Shown: positions 17,748 through 27,281, numbered from the stretch's first letter. The stretch is DNA of 64,000 nucleotides from Bacteroides sp. 51 (GCF_010500965.1 NZ_QVMI01000001.1:370442-434441); one strand, 5' to 3'. Notes: a model not told the origin generated them from the sequence alone. Numbers and translations: made by a program.

Positions 17748-18935
17748 TTAATATAGAAACTCCGCTACCCTCCCAAACACCCGGCTAAACGCGTGATTCA
17801 CTTCTTCTTTATCCTTACCTGCCCGAAACGGAAAAGGTGTCTGATGTGAGTACTCAAAAGGAAAATCCAGCTCTTGTAATATCTTGCGGGATGACTCCCC
17901 AAGTGCCTTAATCACCCCTTTCGTAGGAATAACAACATCCCTTTTCAAAGAAATAGCCCGTATGCGTTGACAAGCTGAGTGAAAGAAAGATTCCCTGTGG
18001 TCACGCATTTCATCGGGCGAAATCATCATACGGAAAGCTTCTTCCAAGCGGCAGCAGCGAGGCGCTGCATCCAGGTTTCCATGCGGCATCGAAAACTTGG
18101 CAACGGCACTTTGTCGCCGACTCGCTGCGAAGTCGTTTATGTAATAACTCATTAAACGGTCCGACGCCTCTTTATCTAGTATATCGCGGGCATTACCGTT
18201 CATCTCACTAAAGATGGAACCACCACAGAACATGAACAGTTTGCTGTCCGAGAACATTTCGTCGGTATTGGCAAGCAATAGGATTTGCGACAAGAAAGCG
18301 CCAATGGAGTAGGCAAATATATTGATAGAGGTTCCTTCCTTAAATAAAGGATGCGAACCGCTTTTAATCTCGCTTACCAACTGCTGCACATTATATGCCG
18401 ATTGCAATCCTGATACATAAAAGCGCAAAGGCTGCTTGGATATACGGTAGCTCAACGCCACGTTGGCAAAGGTAGAATTGGTTAAACCGCTTACCTCTTT
18501 TTTCCGCAGGTTCACCCACGGCAGGATTGTGCGCGGGTTGTTCCAGGTCATCGGACTACGGTTCATGTGGAAAGCAATTGGAAAAAGAATCACCGGCCGG
18601 CCGGTATGCTCTACCAGATACTCTGCCCAGGTGAGGTATTTATCCCAGCTTCGTTCATTCAGCCCATGCAGAAGAAGAATGGCTTTGTCTTGCTTCTCTG
18701 TCCGGTCGGGTGTAAATATGGTGTAATTGAAACGTTGGTTCTCGTCAATACAATCATCCGTCACCGGGCAGAAAGCGGTGGTAGAGAGTTCTTTTTGTAA
18801 TGCTTTTATCTCGTCCTCATAACTGGTCTGGACGAAGTGAAAGGGAAGAATATCCAGGTGGGTATCTTCTAATTTGGCCTTTTCATCGAAGGAAAAGACT
18901 TGGCTGATCTGTTTGGTACGAATCGAAATATCCAT
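17748..18935 (-). CDS. Alpha/beta-hydrolase-like protein (probably DUF6051)
   Basis: A 395-residue cytoplasmic protein with an alpha/beta-hydrolase look. LLLHGLNERSWDKYLTW (near residue 90) gives the HG oxyanion motif and INIFAYSIGAFLSQI (near 207) the nucleophile elbow. The elbow reads AYSIGA rather than GxSxG, so the serine is present but both flanking glycines are not canonical. A late SLKRDVVIPTKG may carry the acid. I recall Bacteroides proteins of this type grouped as DUF6051, but I could not check. The GCAGCGAGGC repeat (18054-18068) is read here as part of AAPRCCRLEE, an odd Cys-Cys patch likely gained from the repeat. It is convergent with the GH30 gene and not clearly part of that locus. 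Confidence 0.65.
   Translation of the reverse strand: MDISIRTKQISQVFSFDEKAKLEDTHLDILPFHFVQTSYEDEIKALQKELSTTAFCPVTDDCIDENQRFNYTIFTPDRTEKQDKAILLLHGLNERSWDKYLTWAEYLVEHTGRPVILFPIAFHMNRSPMTWNNPRTILPWVNLRKKEVSGLTNSTFANVALSYRISKQPLRFYVSGLQSAYNVQQLVSEIKSGSHPLFKEGTSINIFAYSIGAFLSQILLLANTDEMFSDSKLFMFCGGSIFSEMNGNARDILDKEASDRLMSYYINDFAASRRQSAVAKFSMPHGNLDAAPRCCRLEEAFRMMISPDEMRDHRESFFHSACQRIRAISLKRDVVIPTKGVIKALGESSRKILQELDFPFEYSHQTPFPFRAGKDKEEVNHAFSRVFGRVAEFLY
18054..18068. repeat. REP-like repeat inside a coding region
   Basis: GCAGCGAGGCGCTGC forms a perfect 6-bp stem with a 3-base loop within the alpha/beta-hydrolase gene. It is a variant of the repeats at 15998-16012 and 58404-58418. Confidence 0.45.
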
Positions 18936-19078
18936 AGTTAATGCGCTTTTTCTACAAAGAACAAACGAAAAACGGAATTTCTCAAATTAGAGGGTTAAGC
19001 TATCTTTAAAAGGGATAAAAAGCCTTATTTAGGGACGAAAATCTGGAATACGGGGCGGATGAAAACGGCATTATTCAG

Positions 19079-19087
19079 TATCTTTGC
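19079..19087 (+). promoter_or_regulatory. -7 box TATCTTTGC upstream of the LytTR gene
   Basis: Matches the Bacteroides -7 consensus TAnnTTTG plus the frequent following C. It lies only 12 bases before the GTG at 19100, so transcription would begin almost at that codon. This favours the ATG at 19115 as start, or a nearly leaderless message. Confidence 0.6.
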
Positions 19088-19114
19088 CCCCAATTTAACG
19101 TGAAGCAACAAGAT

Positions 19115-19957
19115 ATGTTAGGTCAAAAGATACCTCGATTTATTTTTGAAAAAGGGAATATCGTCCGTCTCATTTTGCTGACGGCGTTGTTCGCTTTGGT
19201 CTTCATTAATATCTACAAGCCTTTCAGTTCTTCGCATTGGTATCCGGTGTCGGAATTTAAGTTTTTCGTATTTTCCAGTCTGATTATACTGACCGGTGTG
19301 CTTGTGGTGGTCATCAGTCGGGTGATTATGTATTACCGGGCAAAGAAGCATGCCATTACGTACGGGCAATATGGGGTATGGATTCTGCTGGAGATTTTCT
19401 TTATGTCGCTGTTCTATACCATCTATACACTATCTGTTAACCCGGAGCGGGAGTGGCTGAGTGTGTTCAAGGAATCGTCCATAAATACAGCACTGGTATT
19501 GTTGTTGCCCTATTTCGCCATTCATCTGTATTTATTCTATAACGACAATAAGAAGCGGTTGCAACTCCTGGAAGATGCACGTTTGGAAAGCACTGCCAGG
19601 CAGCACGTTTATTCTTTTTATGACGAAAAGAATGAGTTGCGTATTTCTATCAAAAGAAACAATCTGCTCTATATTGAATCGGCAGATAATTATGTATACA
19701 TTTGGTATATGAACAAGGGGTACCTTACGAAGTTTATGCTGCGTAATTCATTAAAGGCTATCGAAGAGAGTCTGTCGGATACGAGTGTGCTCCGTTGCCA
19801 TCGTTCATTTATTGCAAACTTTGAACAGGTAAAGGTTATCCGCAGGCAAAAGGATGGTATCTACCTGGAATTCGGTATTGATAAGGTTCCGGATATCCCC
19901 ATCTCGAAGACGTATAACGAAAAAGTAACTCACTGGTTTATGACGTATTCCAGTTGA
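19115..19957 (+). CDS. Membrane-bound LytTR family transcriptional regulator
   Basis: A 280-residue protein with an N-terminal integral membrane part and a C-terminal LytTR DNA-binding domain. About four membrane helices are visible, near [46 protein letters not shown] and [14 protein letters not shown]. The LytTR domain follows from about residue 180, with [27 protein letters not shown] and [12 protein letters not shown], the family's core motifs. A GTG at 19100 would add five residues; I prefer the ATG because the -7 box ends at 19087. There is no receiver domain, so it probably responds directly to a membrane signal. cysK follows by 58 bp, with its own candidate promoter. Targets are unknown. 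Confidence 0.85.
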   Translation: MLGQKIPRFIFEKGNIVRLILLTALFALVFINIYKPFSSSHWYPVSEFKFFVFSSLIILTGVLVVVISRVIMYYRAKKHAITYGQYGVWILLEIFFMSLFYTIYTLSVNPEREWLSVFKESSINTALVLLLPYFAIHLYLFYNDNKKRLQLLEDARLESTARQHVYSFYDEKNELRISIKRNNLLYIESADNYVYIWYMNKGYLTKFMLRNSLKAIEESLSDTSVLRCHRSFIANFEQVKVIRRQKDGIYLEFGIDKVPDIPISKTYNEKVTHWFMTYSS

Positions 19958-19970
19958 ACATATTTATGGT

Positions 19971-19978
19971 TATTTTTG
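19971..19978 (+). promoter_or_regulatory. Candidate -7 box for cysK
   Basis: TATTTTTG matches TAnnTTTG and lies 37 bases before the cysK start, inside the short gap after the LytTR gene. A TTG at 19954-19956 is closer than the usual -33 spacing. Confidence 0.4.
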
Positions 19979-20015
19979 TCTTATTATAGATCGAGTCACT
20001 TTTAAAACCACAGAT

Positions 20016-20963
20016 ATGGAAAAAATTGCAAAGAAACTAACCGACCTCGTGGGCAATACCCCCTTGTTGGAGCTTACAAATTATAACGAAAGCAAAGGCT
20101 TACAGGCCAGAGTAGTAGCCAAGCTCGAATACTTCAACCCTGCCGGAAGCGTGAAAGACCGCATTGCACTGGCCATGATTGAAGATGCCGAAGCAAAGGG
20201 CGTACTAAAACCCGGAGCAACCATTATCGAACCGACCAGCGGAAATACCGGGGTGGGACTGGCATTTGTTTCCTCGGCAAAAGGCTACCGACTTATCCTG
20301 ACCATGCCCGAAACGATGAGCGTGGAACGTCGCAACCTGCTGAAGGCATTAGGCGCCGAACTGGTACTTACCCCGGGGCCGGCAGGCATGAAAGGGGCGA
20401 TAGCTAAAGCGGAAGAACTGAGAAACGAAATTTCCGGCTCCATTATACTACAACAGTTTGAAAACCCGGCCAATCCTGCCGTACATGTACGCACTACGGG
20501 AGAAGAAATCTGGCGCGATACAGACGGCAAGGTCGATATATTCGTTGCCGGCGTAGGAACAGGTGGAACAGTGAGCGGTGTGGGTGAAGCGCTGAAAAAG
20601 CATAATCCAAAGGTTGAGATCGTAGCGGTAGAACCTGCCGAATCGCCTGTACTCTCGGGGGGGCAACCCTCACCACATAAGATACAGGGTATTGGTGCCG
20701 GATTCATTCCTAAAATATATAATGCCAACGTGGTAGATAAAGTTATTCAAGTGGCAGGCGATGATGCCATCCGTACAGGTCGCGAACTGGCAAAGAAAGA
20801 AGGACTGTTGGTTGGTATCTCTTCAGGGGCAGCCGTATATGCAGCTACCCAGCTGGCTTTGCTTCCCGAGAATAAAGGGAAAACAATCGTTGCTATACTA
20901 CCGGATACAGGCGAGCGATATTTGTCTACCTTATTATATGCTTTCGAAGAATATCCGCTATAA
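20016..20963 (+). CDS. cysK: Cysteine synthase A (O-acetylserine sulfhydrylase)
   Basis: A 315-residue pyridoxal-phosphate enzyme that makes L-cysteine from O-acetylserine and sulfide. The PLP lysine lies in [11 protein letters not shown] (near residue 46). The substrate loop is [13 protein letters not shown], the phosphate-binding loop is [12 protein letters not shown], and the C-terminal SSGAAVYAA and [11 protein letters not shown] are family marks. Length is normal. Its partner enzyme, serine acetyltransferase (cysE), is encoded far to the right at 56163, so the two steps are not in one operon. A good terminator follows at 21034-21070. Confidence 0.97.
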   Translation: MEKIAKKLTDLVGNTPLLELTNYNESKGLQARVVAKLEYFNPAGSVKDRIALAMIEDAEAKGVLKPGATIIEPTSGNTGVGLAFVSSAKGYRLILTMPETMSVERRNLLKALGAELVLTPGPAGMKGAIAKAEELRNEISGSIILQQFENPANPAVHVRTTGEEIWRDTDGKVDIFVAGVGTGGTVSGVGEALKKHNPKVEIVAVEPAESPVLSGGQPSPHKIQGIGAGFIPKIYNANVVDKVIQVAGDDAIRTGRELAKKEGLLVGISSGAAVYAATQLALLPENKGKTIVAILPDTGERYLSTLLYAFEEYPL

Positions 20964-21033
20964 ATCAAAATAAATCAACAGTCCTGCTGGACGATAAGAA
21001 GATTAATAATAAGAAATAGTGCATATCATGTAG

Positions 21034-21070
21034 AAAAAGCCGGCTCAGGGATACCTGTAAGCCGGTTTTT
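21034..21070 (+). terminator. Terminator after cysK
   Basis: AAAAAGCCGGCT pairs with AGCCGGTTTTT across a 14-base loop, with A and T runs on both sides, 70 bp after the cysK stop. It could work in both directions. Its last four T are shared with the next palindrome cluster. Confidence 0.8.
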
Positions 21071-21160
21071 GCGTTTGCTGCAAACATCAATCTGCGTTTG
21101 CTGCAAACGCGATGTTGTCTTTGCAGCAAACGCAAATTGATGTTTGCAGCAAACGCAAAA
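21067..21160. repeat. Locus-private palindromic word cluster B
   Basis: Two 41-base arms (21067-21107 and 21120-21160) are inverted copies matching at 40 of 41 positions, around a 12-base centre. Each arm contains the word GTTTGCTGCAAA twice, so it occurs four times in two orientations. The element abuts the cysK terminator. The word does not recur in the other clusters. Confidence 0.8.
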
Positions 21161-21351
21161 CGGTGTTTCGAAGGCATATCACAGCACAGTAAGTAATCTA
21201 CACATATGTCTTATCATTTGAGATCCAACAAGCCAATTTAGTATTCTTATTGGTATTGCCAGTATACAGTTAATTGGTAGGATTATTAAATTCTTCGTCT
21301 TTACAAGAAAACAGGGTGGAAGGGTGCCAATCCTAGGCTCTGCTGATTAAC

Positions 21352-21579
21352 AAACGAACGTTTAAAGGGCGGTTAAAATAAGAATGTATCCTCTTTTCAC
21401 TGTTAGCGCTTCTTCTATCTAATGTAAAGCAAGAAAAAGCAAATCGCATGTATAACTAACAAAAAATGAATGCTATAAGTTAATGACGAACATCATGTTC
21501 TTATGTAATCACCCTAATTGAAAATAAGTAGGGCACATCGTTTTATGCTGCCTTTTAACCGCCCTTTAAACGTTCGTTT
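21352..21579. promoter_or_regulatory. Candidate invertible segment upstream of susCD
   Basis: Perfect 27-bp inverted repeats lie at 21352-21378 and 21553-21579 with 174 bp between them. Each contains AAACGTTCGT, which fits the ARACGTTCGT core described for Mpi-type serine-invertase sites that flip capsule promoters in Bacteroides fragilis. The segment ends 120 bp before the SusC start. A small palindrome GAACATCATGTTC sits inside at 21488-21500. I could not find a clear TAnnTTTG box in either orientation of the spacer, so the promoter content is unproven. A MITE is the alternative. No invertase gene lies in the window. Confidence 0.65.
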
Positions 21580-21699
21580 AATGGGCACATCAATACGAAT
21601 ACCAGCCCCGAATGATTTGCTACAGAATTTATAAGTCGAACTTATTCTGAGTTATAAATAAAGAAAACCCTATTTATTGTTTAATTAAAAATTTAATCT

Positions 21700-24600
21700 A
21701 TGAAGAATCATTTTTTCTTGCTAAAGAAGATTCAAACCGGAAAGTTGATTCTCTGCTTGTGCCTTCTTATCGTTGGTGCTTCAACACAAGCTTGGGCAGT
21801 ATCTAAGAAAGACGTTGCTGAATTAGCTCAACAAGCCAAGACCGTTAAAGGACAAGTAGTTGATGAAAGCGGAGAACCATTGATCGGCGTTTCCGTATAC
21901 GTAAAAGGTACAACCACCGGAACCATTACCGACTTTGATGGTAATTTCTCTGTCACCGTACCATCCGGTGCAACGACATTAGAAATCTCCTACATTGGCT
22001 ACACCACACAATCCGTAACCATTGGCAACAACACCCAGTTTAACATCCGCATGCAACCAGATGCGAAAACACTCGATGAAGTAGTCGTAATCGGTTACGG
22101 TACAGTCAAGAAACGCGACCTTACAGGCGCCGTAGTATCCGTTAAGAGCGAAGATATCACTCTGAACCCAGGCTCCAACCCCATGCAATCCCTGCAAGGA
22201 AAAGTAGCCGGTCTGGATATCACACGCGAATCCGGTCAGGCCGGTGAAGGCGTTAAAATGCAGTTGCGCGGTAACCGCTCGTTTACAGCCGACGGTAATC
22301 CTACCTTCATCATCGACGGTATGCCGGGCGACTATTCTACACTAAACCCCAACGACATCGAATCTATCGAAGTATTGAAAGACGCCTCATCCACCGCAAT
22401 GTACGGTTCGGCAGGTGCCAACGGGGTAGTAATCATCACCACCAAACAAGGACAAGCGGGCAAGACAACCGTCAACTTCAATGCCTTTGCCGGTATAAAC
22501 GGCTGGTCGAAGACACCTAAAATGCGGAGCGGCGATAGCTACCTGCAAGCCTTGCGCGATGCAAATGCAGCCACAGGCAACTGGTCTTCCGCAGCCGACG
22601 ATGAGAAAATATTCTCCAGCGCCGAAGCCTACCAGGCACACCAAAGAGGCGAATACCTCGATTGGGCCGATATGCTGCTGGGAGATGGACTTACACAAAA
22701 CTACAGTGTATCCATTTCGGGCGGAACAGAAAAAACAAAAGCATACCTTTCGCTTAACTTCGCCGATGAAAAGGGACAATACAAAGGCGATGAGTATAAA
22801 GTATACTCAACCAATATCCGCGTAGACCATCAGGTAAAAAAATGGCTGAACATAGGAGCCAACATGCAAGCATCTTATGTACACCAAAACAGAGCCTACG
22901 CCCGGTTGACCAACGCTTTGGTATCCTCACCGTTAGGTAAAGCCTACAATGAAGACGGAAGCGTCAACATCACCCCACTCGTAAGCGATGAAAGCGTAAT
23001 CAGCTTGCTCCTGAACCAAGACCAAAGTGTTTACAGAAACCAGAACCAGAATTTCAAAGTATACTTCAATCCCTATATTGAATTGAAACCACTGAAGGGC
23101 CTCTCCATCATCTCTCGCGTTGGAGCAGCCATCGAAGACTCGCGGAACAACTATTTCCAAGGCATGGGTTCATATCAATACTACACCATGAGCGGTGCGG
23201 CATCAACAGGAACCAACAGCAATGTATATGCCCAGGTGAAAGAAACCCGCAACTACAACTATAAATGGGAAAACATCGTCACCTATAACTTTACATTACT
23301 GGACGACCATGACTTCACCGTAACAGGTGTAACCACATGGAACCACAACCGTAGAGACATTGCACTGGCTAAACAAGATAACATTACCGACAACAAATAC
23401 ATGTGGCATAACATCGGCGGAACAAACTCTTCGTCCGAAACAGAATACCAGATGTCGAAAGGAATGGGATACATCGGACGCGTCAGCTACTCTTATAAAG
23501 GAAGATACCTGCTGTCCGGTTCTGTACGTCGTGATGGTAGCTCGCGCCTGGCAAAAGACAATCGCTGGAGCACATTCCCTGCCGTATCTGCCGGTTGGAG
23601 AATCTCGGACGAAGCCTTTATGCAAAACACTTCCGAGTGGTTAAGCAACCTGAAACTCCGCGTAGGTTATGGGGTAACGGGTACGGCAAGCATCGATCCA
23701 TACTCATCAAGTGCAAACCTGGAACAAAGCCAATATCAATTAGGAGGCCAGTTGTACACCACTTATTTGTTCTCCAAGAATTACGCCAACCCTAATCTCA
23801 CCTGGGAAAAGTCATACAACACCAATATCGGTCTTGACGCAGCCTTCCTGAACAACCGGATTGACTTAACAGCCGATTATTATTTCACCAAAACAGACGG
23901 TGTAATCTGGGCACGCAATCTGCCCGTTGTCAACGGAGCTTACAACGCCAGCACATACTACCTCACCAACATGAATATCTGTGAAACAGAAAACCGGGGT
24001 ATAGAGCTTGCATTGAACACCCGCAACATCGATACGAAAGACTTCAAATGGAACTCGACCATAACTTTCACCTACAACAAAGAAAAGATTACCGGACTGA
24101 CAGACGGAGTATCCGACCATATTCAAAAGACAAATACTGACTACTATTTGAATATCGGTTACCCGGTAAACTCATTCTACGGACTTAAGAAAACCGGAAT
24201 CTGGCAAAAGGATGAAGCTGCCGATGCCGCCGTATTCGGATATGAACCAGGGTATATGAAGTTTGATGTTCCGGGATTGATCAAAGAATCGGACGGTAAA
24301 TGGTATAAAGTAGACGAAGAAACCGGAGAGAAAATCTATTACGACAAAGATAATAGGTATTCCATTGGTACGGGCGACTACCAAGTGCTTGGACATAACT
24401 CACCCGACTGGACACTAGGCTTCCAGAATACACTTTTCTGGAAAGACTTCGACCTAAGCATCTTCGCTTATGCACGTTGGGGGCAAATGATCAACTACGA
24501 TCTATTAGGTTTCTTCGATCCAACAGGCAGTCGCAACTATCCGAAAGCATTCAGCTATTGGACAGAATCGAACCCAACCAACGATTTCCCTGCAATGAAC

Positions 24601-24873
24601 GTCGGCGTAAGCAACGGCTACTCATTCACCAATGCATTGAATTATGTAGATGGTTCTTTCATCAAAATCAAGAACATCACCCTGGGCTATACATTGCCTA
24701 AGAAGTTGATCAAGAAAGCCGGACTCGAAAAGTGTCGTTTCTATGGAACCATCACCAATCCGTTCATATTTGCCAAGAGCGATCTGCTGAAAGATTACGA
24801 TCCGGAAATGAATGGAAGTCTGAACTATCCGCTCACCAAACAATTGGTTTTTGGCGTAAACGTGTCATTCTAA
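21700..24873 (+). CDS. SusC-like TonB-dependent outer membrane transporter
   Basis: A 1057-residue SusC/RagA family receptor with a long signal sequence (about 1-33, ending AWAV), then a short helix and a carboxypeptidase-regulatory-like domain (TVKGQVVDESGEPLIGVSVY). The plug carries VVIGYGTVKKRDLTGAVVSV, the DG-plug piece PTFIIDGMPGD, NDIESIEVLKDASSTAMYG and ANGVVIITTKQG. The barrel ends in LVFGVNVSF. It pairs with the SusD 26 bp downstream. Unlike the locus at 5524-17707 there is no sensor, glycosidase or binding lipoprotein nearby, and the upstream control region looks invertible. This suggests a randomly switched nutrient receptor or phage-exposed surface protein. Substrate unknown. Confidence 0.95.
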   Translation: MKNHFFLLKKIQTGKLILCLCLLIVGASTQAWAVSKKDVAELAQQAKTVKGQVVDESGEPLIGVSVYVKGTTTGTITDFDGNFSVTVPSGATTLEISYIGYTTQSVTIGNNTQFNIRMQPDAKTLDEVVVIGYGTVKKRDLTGAVVSVKSEDITLNPGSNPMQSLQGKVAGLDITRESGQAGEGVKMQLRGNRSFTADGNPTFIIDGMPGDYSTLNPNDIESIEVLKDASSTAMYGSAGANGVVIITTKQGQAGKTTVNFNAFAGINGWSKTPKMRSGDSYLQALRDANAATGNWSSAADDEKIFSSAEAYQAHQRGEYLDWADMLLGDGLTQNYSVSISGGTEKTKAYLSLNFADEKGQYKGDEYKVYSTNIRVDHQVKKWLNIGANMQASYVHQNRAYARLTNALVSSPLGKAYNEDGSVNITPLVSDESVISLLLNQDQSVYRNQNQNFKVYFNPYIELKPLKGLSIISRVGAAIEDSRNNYFQGMGSYQYYTMSGAASTGTNSNVYAQVKETRNYNYKWENIVTYNFTLLDDHDFTVTGVTTWNHNRRDIALAKQDNITDNKYMWHNIGGTNSSSETEYQMSKGMGYIGRVSYSYKGRYLLSGSVRRDGSSRLAKDNRWSTFPAVSAGWRISDEAFMQNTSEWLSNLKLRVGYGVTGTASIDPYSSSANLEQSQYQLGGQLYTTYLFSKNYANPNLTWEKSYNTNIGLDAAFLNNRIDLTADYYFTKTDGVIWARNLPVVNGAYNASTYYLTNMNICETENRGIELALNTRNIDTKDFKWNSTITFTYNKEKITGLTDGVSDHIQKTNTDYYLNIGYPVNSFYGLKKTGIWQKDEAADAAVFGYEPGYMKFDVPGLIKESDGKWYKVDEETGEKIYYDKDNRYSIGTGDYQVLGHNSPDWTLGFQNTLFWKDFDLSIFAYARWGQMINYDLLGFFDPTGSRNYPKAFSYWTESNPTNDFPAMNVGVSNGYSFTNALNYVDGSFIKIKNITLGYTLPKKLIKKAGLEKCRFYGTITNPFIFAKSDLLKDYDPEMNGSLNYPLTKQLVFGVNVSF

Positions 24874-24899
24874 AACTTATCATTTAATCATTGAATACG

Positions 24900-26864
24900 A
24901 TGAAGAAAATATTATATAAAGCGGCTCTGGCCCTATGTGCAGCCGTAACCATACATTCTTGCTCGTTGGACGAATACAATCCGACGCAGATCACCGGTGA
25001 TGAAACACTTGCCACATTCGACGGTTGGCTGGGATTGCAGACCTATTGCTATTCACCACTTTACGATCAGATGTTCTCAGCTTCCGACTACCTGGCACTT
25101 GCCGAAGCAGGTACAGACACCTGGTTGACATCGGCAAACAAAACCAATACCCAACAGTACTTCTACTATGAAGGACTGACGGTGGGGGTAAACGATGCGG
25201 CCAACAAGGTGTTCAAACAAGCCTATTCGCTGATCAACTCCTGTAACTCGGTTATTGCCCGTGCAGAAAAGATCCAGGATGGCGTGTCGGCAGATATCGA
25301 AACACTCGTAGCCGAAACCAAAACACTGCGTGCTTTCTACTATCTGGTACTTGTTACACATTATGGCGAAATCACACTTCAACTCGATGAAGCAGGCGAT
25401 AACATGATCATCAGCCCCAAGCGTAATACATACGAAGAAATCTACGGACAGATCATTACCGACCTGAAAGAAGCATCACAGGTGTTGAAAACAACTCCCT
25501 ATGGCGATAACTATGCTCGTGTAACCAAAAAAGCTGCCCTGGGCTTGATGGCTCGTGCTTATGCGCAAGGTGCCGGCGAAGGACTGACCGAAAACGGTAC
25601 ATCGTACTGGCAACGTGCCAAAGAAGTAGCCGAAGACCTGATCACCAACATGGGATCGTACAACGCCGCTATGTATGACGATATAGAAGATATGTGGACA
25701 CATGCCAACAACAGACGGAACAAAGAAGCACTGTTCGTTGCTTCCGGACCGCATGCCGGACAGGACGGTTTCTCTGTTGCCTCAGGACGGACAGCCAACA
25801 AACTGGCTACATATACTATGGCTAAACCCAATTCGTTGGACGATTTCTATAAAACGAGCGATAAGAGTAACTACTTCTACGGCCGTGTAAACAACAACGT
25901 GTATGCCCCTTCACAGTACCTGATAAATTGTTTCTCCGAGTACGATAAACGTTGGGAAAACTCCTTCGTTACCGCTTTTGCCGAGTTCTCTATCATCGAC
26001 TGGGGAACAACACATGACAAAAAGATTACTACTCTGACCGAAGCCCTCTGCACCAAATATAATATTGCATCGGAACACATAGGAAAGAAGATTTACCCTT
26101 ATGTAGATATCGACATCAATGCTTTCGGAACCAACGGTGGTAACTCAACCCAAGCCTACGTATGGCCCAAAGGAGATCATTCCGGAAATGCGGATAACCT
26201 GATTCAACCCAAGAATGCATTCGCACACCCTTATCCATTGGCCGAAGACGAAGACCGCTTCCTGATCTATTTGTCTAAAGTGCCATTGAGCGCAGCCGAA
26301 AAAGCTAAACGTGCTTACTTCTGTGTGAACATAGACGATATGTTCGACGCTCAGGGCAGATACAAATCGGCTCAATTCGACGGAACCAACTCCTTCCAAT
26401 TGTTCCCTTCATTGTCTAAATTCAACTGGTCATTCCACGGACTAGACAACGGAAGCGATATGCAAGCTCGCGTGGGCGATATGTTCATCATGCGTATGGC
26501 CGAGATTTACCTCATTGCTGCCGAAGCAAACCAGGTATTGGGCAACGGAGCAAAAGCAACGGAATATATTAATGTACTACGCAAACGCGCTTGCCGCAAC
26601 GCAGCCGATTACGAAGCACACATGAAACTGAAAACCGATGCTACACTGAACGACGTTCTGGATGAGTACGCACGCGAAATGTGTGGTGAGTTCAGCCGTT
26701 GGGCTTTGTTGAAACGCCACAAAGCGTTCGAAACCCGCCTGCCGTTATACAACACCCGTGCAGCCGCATCATTTAAATCGCCGCTGAACTATCTGCGCCC
26801 CATCTCTTACGACTTCCTGAACCAGATTGATAACGCAGATGAATACGGAACAAATGGATATTAA
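24900..26864 (+). CDS. SusD/RagB-like lipoprotein
   Basis: A 654-residue RagB/SusD lipoprotein, longer than usual. I start at the ATG of MKKILYKAAL; a TTG nine bases earlier is in frame but less likely. The lipobox IHSC puts the lipid on Cys21. Family marks are ETKTLRAFYYLVLVTHYGEI (about residue 140) and, near the C-terminus, MRMAEIYLIAAEANQVLG and YINVLRKRACR, ending with FSRWALLKRHKAFETR. It forms the lid of the SusC receptor encoded 26 bp upstream. A terminator follows 48 bp after the stop, so the pair forms its own unit with no enzyme gene. Confidence 0.94.
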   Translation: MKKILYKAALALCAAVTIHSCSLDEYNPTQITGDETLATFDGWLGLQTYCYSPLYDQMFSASDYLALAEAGTDTWLTSANKTNTQQYFYYEGLTVGVNDAANKVFKQAYSLINSCNSVIARAEKIQDGVSADIETLVAETKTLRAFYYLVLVTHYGEITLQLDEAGDNMIISPKRNTYEEIYGQIITDLKEASQVLKTTPYGDNYARVTKKAALGLMARAYAQGAGEGLTENGTSYWQRAKEVAEDLITNMGSYNAAMYDDIEDMWTHANNRRNKEALFVASGPHAGQDGFSVASGRTANKLATYTMAKPNSLDDFYKTSDKSNYFYGRVNNNVYAPSQYLINCFSEYDKRWENSFVTAFAEFSIIDWGTTHDKKITTLTEALCTKYNIASEHIGKKIYPYVDIDINAFGTNGGNSTQAYVWPKGDHSGNADNLIQPKNAFAHPYPLAEDEDRFLIYLSKVPLSAAEKAKRAYFCVNIDDMFDAQGRYKSAQFDGTNSFQLFPSLSKFNWSFHGLDNGSDMQARVGDMFIMRMAEIYLIAAEANQVLGNGAKATEYINVLRKRACRNAADYEAHMKLKTDATLNDVLDEYAREMCGEFSRWALLKRHKAFETRLPLYNTRAAASFKSPLNYLRPISYDFLNQIDNADEYGTNGY

Positions 26865-26911
26865 AGTTTTATAGGCAAAATAAATATAGTTAAATCACTT
26901 TATGTAAAAGA

Positions 26912-26944
26912 AACAAGGGCGTACCGCGATGGTACGCCCTTGTT
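26912..26944 (+). terminator. Terminator after the orphan susCD pair
   Basis: A 14-bp perfect stem (AACAAGGGCGTACC and its complement) around a 5-base loop, starting 48 bp past the susD stop. The sequence after it is only moderately T-rich. Confidence 0.8.
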
Positions 26945-26963
26945 GTTTCTACCAGCCATATGA

Positions 26964-27034
26964 CGAATGCTAGTAGCATTCGCACCAAATGCCAGTAGCT
27001 CTCCGTTCAAATGCCGGTAACATTCTACTGGAAA
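26964..27034. repeat. Locus-private repeat cluster C (weaker)
   Basis: The word AATGCYRGTARC appears at 26966-26977 (within the hairpin CGAATGCTAGTAGCATTCG, 26964-26982), 26988-26999 and 27010-27021, followed by an inverted partial copy near 27023-27031. The design resembles the clusters at 2481 and 21067, but the copies are more diverged. Confidence 0.5.
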
Positions 27035-27124
27035 AAGAGCCGTTTTACCTAGAAACAGCCCAGAAGTGCGCCCATTAAAAACAAAAGTACGCCGAAGTGT
27101 AAATCCCAGAAAACCTCAACCCTC

Positions 27125-27133
27125 TACCTTTGC
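27125..27133 (+). promoter_or_regulatory. -7 box of the fimbrial operon promoter
   Basis: TACCTTTGC fits TAnnTTTG exactly. It lies 310 bases before the major fimbrillin start, giving a long leader. No clear -33 TTG is present. Confidence 0.55.
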
Positions 27134-27281
27134 ATATACATCTGATGGAAGGTAAATCCTAAAGTCAGAACCCATTAAAGAAGATCAATTAGCTTAAACT
27201 ATATGAGTGGGAATTTTAGCATTGCAATTTATGAGGTTTCTATTGACACGATCCATATACAATATTTTACGATCAACCATA

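Larger units (their letters stand above)
20964..21699. other. 736-bp regulatory gap before an orphan susCD pair
   Basis: No gene is visible. The gap holds the cysK terminator (21034-21070), palindromic word cluster B (21067-21160), the inverted-repeat-bounded segment (21352-21579), and a 120-bp AT-rich leader before the SusC start. Between 21161 and 21351 I see no structure. Confidence 0.7.

Noticed and set aside
21067-21160. CRISPR-like repeat array
   Set aside because: Repeats are inverted as well as direct, spacers are absent or a few bases, and no cas genes are present. The same holds for the clusters at 2481, 41774 and 55839.
21352-21579. DNA invertase encoded locally
   Set aside because: No serine or tyrosine recombinase gene was found anywhere in the window; the enzyme would have to act in trans.
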